Part shown: in pieces, positions 61,351 through 64,000 of the stretch
Layout of the letters: each line of letters opens with the position of its first letter
How positions within the stretch are numbered: position 1 is the first letter of the stretch
Assembly: GCA_013215145.1 (NCBI GenBank)
Contig: JABSRP010000015.1
Span: forward strand, 160,890 to 224,889
DNA length: 64,000 bases
Direction of reading: 5' to 3'
Source: Pseudobacteriovorax sp.
GTDB taxonomy: Bacteria > Bdellovibrionota_B > Oligoflexia > Oligoflexales > Oligoflexaceae
Notes under the pieces: generated by a model
Told to the model about the DNA's origin: nothing
The model's input: only the letters and a program-made list of their open reading frames with translations
Databases searched by the model: none
Made by a program: the position numbers and the translations under genes

Positions 61351-62182
61351 CCAATAGCATTGATACACCGACGTAAGAGGTTGCTTCAAACAAAGCAAGT
61401 GCGAGGTTAGAGTCTTTTTGATGAACAATCTCGTAGGTTAGTTTGCCACCGGGAATAAAAACGCGATCAATCAAAACCCTTGTCATGGGGAGAAGCAATG
61501 CGCAAATTCCGGTATACAAGGCAAAACGAGAAAAGTTGGTAGCCCAACCTTCGAAGTCTCCCATAATACCGAGCCTCACGATATTACCAGTCGCAATCAG
61601 AATACCTGCGAGACATATACCGACACCGGCATTGTCTTTCTCCAAATGCTCGTGAATATCAAAAGGTGTTAGGATATTGTAGATTTTAAACAGTACAATG
61701 AGGGCTGCCTGTCCCGCAAACCAGAACGCAATAGCAGTATCGATGCCGCCCTCACCGTTTAGGGCTCCCTTTAGCACCAGGCCACTGGCGATATAAACAC
61801 CAAACTGTACGGCTCCCGTTCCAATATTGCGATCTGTGACTAACTCCTTATCCAGCTGGAATTTATAAAGCAGTAGTTTGTCAGTTATGATTGTGGCGAT
61901 ATTAATCAGGACGATAGCAAGCAAGCCGTACAGAAATATATCAATGGCATCCTCTAAGTAGCCATTGCTGGGACCTTGCACCAGACCAGCGATAGACAAA
62001 AGCAGGCCAAAGAGATAACCAATCACTGCCAGTCCCACTGCTGGGTTATCATTTTCCGTAAGCTCGTGAGGAATATTGATGGCTCGTCTATGCCAATAGT
62101 GGACCTTTTGTCCAATAAAAAGAACCAAGGCAATCGAAACGAAAATAACCGCTAATTCAATAAAATCAATTCCAAAAAACAT
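61334..62182 (-). CDS. DUF350 family membrane protein
   Basis: This 282-residue protein has two DUF350 repeats of about four helices each: ELAVIFVSIALVLFIGQ, NPAVGLAVIGYLFGLLLSIAG in the first, and NAGVGICLAGILIATGN with LTYEIVHQKDSNLALALF in the second. The shared N-(P/A)-x-V-G-(I/L) motif starts each repeat. E. coli YjfL is a one-repeat relative encoded in a PspA-like operon. Function is unknown; it sits in the inner membrane. GGAG lies about 6 nt before the ATG, and the stop overlaps the SpeE-like start. Confidence 0.9.
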   Translation of the reverse strand: MFFGIDFIELAVIFVSIALVLFIGQKVHYWHRRAINIPHELTENDNPAVGLAVIGYLFGLLLSIAGLVQGPSNGYLEDAIDIFLYGLLAIVLINIATIITDKLLLYKFQLDKELVTDRNIGTGAVQFGVYIASGLVLKGALNGEGGIDTAIAFWFAGQAALIVLFKIYNILTPFDIHEHLEKDNAGVGICLAGILIATGNIVRLGIMGDFEGWATNFSRFALYTGICALLLPMTRVLIDRVFIPGGKLTYEIVHQKDSNLALALFEATSYVGVSMLLGGMFA

Positions 62183-62190
62183 AATTACTC

Positions 62191-62940
62191 CTACTTACCA
62201 AAACCGCGTGATCTTGATCGATAGCTTGAAGATTTGCTTCGGTTGACCCGTTTATTAAATCGAGAGCTAAAATTGGCTTTGCGCTTTGCCTCCAGTGCCT
62301 TGCGACGTTGGTAAAAAGTAGGATTTGATTTTTTAGTGTAGGAACCATTTGTGCCCCAGCGATTATCGCGGCCATAGTAGGGTCGTCTCTGGCGTCTATA
62401 ATCCCGATAGCGATCATAATCATCGCGATAAATCGGTCGACCAAAGCCACCTATTAAATCTCCAAAAAGTCGATAAGCTCCATAGAATTCCCAAAAACTG
62501 AGGCCATCTCTTTGCACCCAACGGCCGTATTGAGGATTACCGACATAGTTGTATCCAGGAGGTCCCGAGGAGTCTTGTAGCTCTCCATTATCGAGTTTCG
62601 ATAAGATCGTCATACCAAGGTTATTTTGGTATTGTTCATAGACGGACTCGGGAACAGGTAGCCATTCTGTTTTGTATCTCTCAATCTGCGGTTTGGTTTG
62701 CTCGCCCATTTCTGCGGCGATGGTTTCGGAAACCTTAGCTGGTTTGGAAACGGTAATAATATCGTATTGATGCTCAAACTCGGGAAACCCACTTGACTGA
62801 CGCATATCCTGTAAGGTGATGCTGTATTCGTCATAAATGGACAAGTCCTTTTGGAGCTTCTCAAGTGGGTTGTCAACACAAGCGGTACTGAGCATAGCAA
62901 ATAATAGTAACGCTAATGGGAAAATAGATGTGCGTCTCAT
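62191..62940 (-). CDS. Lipoprotein with Arg/Tyr-rich tail
   Basis: A lipoprotein signal ends LSTAC (Cys near residue 21). The first 140 residues form a folded region (YSITLQDMRQSSGFPEFEHQY, VSETIAAEMGEQTKPQIER). The last 70 residues are extremely rich in Arg, Tyr, Ser and Asn (YRDDYDRYRDYRRQRRPYYG and on), likely disordered and able to bind acidic surfaces. The start overlaps the DUF4178 stop by four bases. It is fixed in the operon, but I know of no activity. Confidence 0.82.
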   Translation of the reverse strand: MRRTSIFPLALLLFAMLSTACVDNPLEKLQKDLSIYDEYSITLQDMRQSSGFPEFEHQYDIITVSKPAKVSETIAAEMGEQTKPQIERYKTEWLPVPESVYEQYQNNLGMTILSKLDNGELQDSSGPPGYNYVGNPQYGRWVQRDGLSFWEFYGAYRLFGDLIGGFGRPIYRDDYDRYRDYRRQRRPYYGRDNRWGTNGSYTKKSNPTFYQRRKALEAKRKANFSSRFNKRVNRSKSSSYRSRSRGFGK

Positions 62941-63491
62941 GATGGATCGCCTTGAATGATGTTATAAAAGTCGGTTTCGGTTACATACTTTCCTTGGTAG
63001 ACCTCAAAAGCGGTTTCGCCCCATTGCTCGATAGTTAGGATCAATTCACCGTCGCGATCCTCGTAGTTCCAGTAAATAAGTTCCTCTCTATCAACATCAC
63101 GATCGTCTGCATAAAAGTAAGCAGCACCAGATGCGTCAGCTAAAAAAACTTGATCATCGATAGTGATTTTTGGGGGAGCGTCATCTTGTGTAAATCTATC
63201 CCAGTCACTTTCGGCAATTTTTGATGCCTTAACTTTTTCTGTGAGAAACCAGTAGACCTTGCCGTCGTCTTTTTCGTAGCCGAGATACATATGCTTTTGA
63301 TTGGACTCACCGACTAGGTGCCATTCGAGGGCCCTTTCGCCATCCTCTTCGTAACAACTTCTCTTTTCGACTCGGTAGGTTTCCAAGTCGAAGCTGACAT
63401 AGCCACCCTTTTGTAGGCCGAGAAGTCCTTCGTCTAGGCTAGTTGCCTTACCCTGCGATTCTTTTTTTGAAAATATGTCAAAAAAACCCAA
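62937..63491 (-). CDS. DUF4178-domain protein
   Basis: From the TTG at 63491 (GAGGA 5-6 nt upstream) the 184-residue protein begins GFFDIFSKKESQG and contains DUF4178: LQKGGYVSFDLETYRVEKRS, ERALEWHLVG and VYWFLTEKVKAS, with a repeated strand pattern ending EAFEVYQGKYV-like. DUF4178 is a beta-rich domain of unknown activity that recurs beside PspA, DUF350 and polyamine-synthase-like genes. It is the first gene of the operon. The residue string near the end is quoted by pattern rather than exactly. Confidence 0.82.
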   Translation of the reverse strand: MGFFDIFSKKESQGKATSLDEGLLGLQKGGYVSFDLETYRVEKRSCYEEDGERALEWHLVGESNQKHMYLGYEKDDGKVYWFLTEKVKASKIAESDWDRFTQDDAPPKITIDDQVFLADASGAAYFYADDRDVDREELIYWNYEDRDGELILTIEQWGETAFEVYQGKYVTETDFYNIIQGDPS

Positions 63492-63593
63492 TTGTATCCT
63501 CGCGAAACATGGTTCGTGACTATAGTTCGAGTTGACAGAAAACCATATTCGAGTGGGGGAGTCAAAGGACAAGTGTTTCGGGTAGGTCGGTGT

Positions 63594-63621
63594 AAAAAAG
63601 GGCCGGTTGAAACACCAGCCC
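63594..63621 (-). terminator. Rho-independent terminator of the lysine-rich gene
   Basis: On the minus strand the stem GGGCTGGT/ACCGGCCC (one G-U pair) with a 6-nt loop is followed by T6, 9 bp after the stop of the lysine-rich gene. It separates that gene from the DUF4178 operon. Confidence 0.85.
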
Positions 63622-63629
63622 TAATTCGT

Positions 63630-64000
63630 TTAGGCAGCTTTTTTAGGAATATCTTTTCTTACGTAGACATACTGCTGGTCATCTTGATTTAGAACCTTGA
63701 CATAATAGTGCTCAGAGGTTTCAAACAAAACTTCTCCCTTTAGACCGCCCTGGAAGGTATAGACTTTATTGCCTGACTTTTTGCTGGTGGATTTTTTCGC
63801 CGCCTTTTTAGTGGTTTTTGCTTTTTTGGCTACCTTTTTCTTAGCGACTTTTTTCTTGGTGGTTGTTGATTTTTTCGCTGCTTTTTTTGCCACCTTCTTC
63901 TTCGCTGGTTTTTTCTTAGTGGCTTTTGCCTTTTTGGCTACCTTTTTCTTAGCAGCTTTTTTCTTGGTAGCCTTTGCTTTTTTGGCTACATTTTTATTAG
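63630..64000 (-). CDS. Lysine/alanine-rich histone-H1-like protein, 5' end outside the window
   Basis: The frame is open from the stop at 63630 to the end of the window, so the gene starts beyond 64000; an internal GTG at 63893 is a repeat codon, not a start. At least 75 residues are degenerate repeats of KKVAKKAKATKKKAA type, as in bacterial H1-like or AlgP-like DNA-binding tails. The last 45 residues form a small beta domain (KVYTFQGGLKGEVLFETS, YYVKVLNQDDQQYVYV) of SH3 or KOW texture. Nucleic-acid binding is likely from charge; the target and full length are unknown. Confidence 0.8.
   Translation of the reverse strand, partial: NKNVAKKAKATKKKAAKKKVAKKAKATKKKPAKKKVAKKAAKKSTTTKKKVAKKKVAKKAKTTKKAAKKSTSKKSGNKVYTFQGGLKGEVLFETSEHYYVKVLNQDDQQYVYVRKDIPKKAA

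Noticed and set aside
61351..61428. N-terminal extension of the SpeE-like protein
   Set aside because: It runs inside the DUF350 gene and does not resemble the family; the GTG or TTG at the DUF350 stop gives a normal length.
1..64000. tRNA, rRNA, prophage and transposase genes
   Set aside because: I looked for T-arm motifs with acceptor pairing, rRNA-like stretches, integrases and transposase signatures by eye and found none that hold up. A dedicated tRNA search could still reveal a missed tRNA.

Overview
This 64 kb window is chromosomal DNA from a Gram-negative bacterium with a compact genome. The envelope biology is typical of proteobacteria: Pal, TonB/ExbB/ExbD, a TonB-dependent receptor, Tat-exported PhoX, many lipoproteins and CmoA/CmoB. 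It also has a class I lysyl-tRNA synthetase, FHA proteins, receiver-type proteins and many orphan lipoproteins. I infer the Bdellovibrionota/Oligoflexia area from this mix, but no rRNA or tRNA gene is present to confirm it. I see no prophage, transposase or CRISPR array.

Layout. 1-9.6 kb: the tail of an SrkA-like kinase, nadA with a ribosome-binding site buried in a hairpin, a secreted protein and a TPR/winged-helix regulator, a DUF420 membrane protein, a double-FHA protein, a double receiver-like/PilZ-like protein interrupted by an in-frame amber codon, an SRPBCC/DUF1820 pair, and class I lysS with a LEA14-like lipoprotein. 9.6-22.9 kb: glutathione peroxidase, serS, dus, two lipoproteins, a small signalling island (CheY-like, STAS plus zinc ribbon, Sel1 plus receiver) and an addB-addA recombination operon. 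23-34.5 kb: a barrel-like protein, a small lipoprotein with an M28 peptidase, ddl-pal, a two-gene ABC exporter whose nucleotide-binding domains are asymmetric in the way of eukaryotic MRP/ABCC proteins, cmoA-cmoB, and a FolB domain fused to an unknown domain.

34.5-47 kb is the most striking region. A nine-gene minus-strand cluster encodes a secreted beta-helix-like protein, an ankyrin lipoprotein, a DUF3450 coiled-coil protein, a long ExbB (TtpC-like), ExbB, ExbD, TonB, a TPR protein and a TonB-dependent receptor with carboxypeptidase-regulatory-like domains. A phoX phosphatase gene diverges from it. Together they look like a dedicated, energised outer-membrane uptake system, possibly for phosphorus compounds. 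Three hairpins separate the beta-helix gene from the rest.

47-57 kb: a CpxP/CpxR/CpxA-like envelope-stress module, an oligopeptidase B, two copies of a 59-bp palindromic repeat, an RCC1-like lipoprotein, a cystathionine-synthase/lyase-family gene broken by a one-base frameshift, and an unknown protein translationally coupled to a PAS protein. 57-64 kb: a large lipoprotein, then a tightly packed operon of DUF4178, a lipoprotein, DUF350, a membrane spermidine-synthase-like protein, a YbjN-like protein and PspA. This resembles the PspA-DUF350 envelope-stress clusters known in other bacteria. The window ends inside a lysine-rich histone-H1-like gene.
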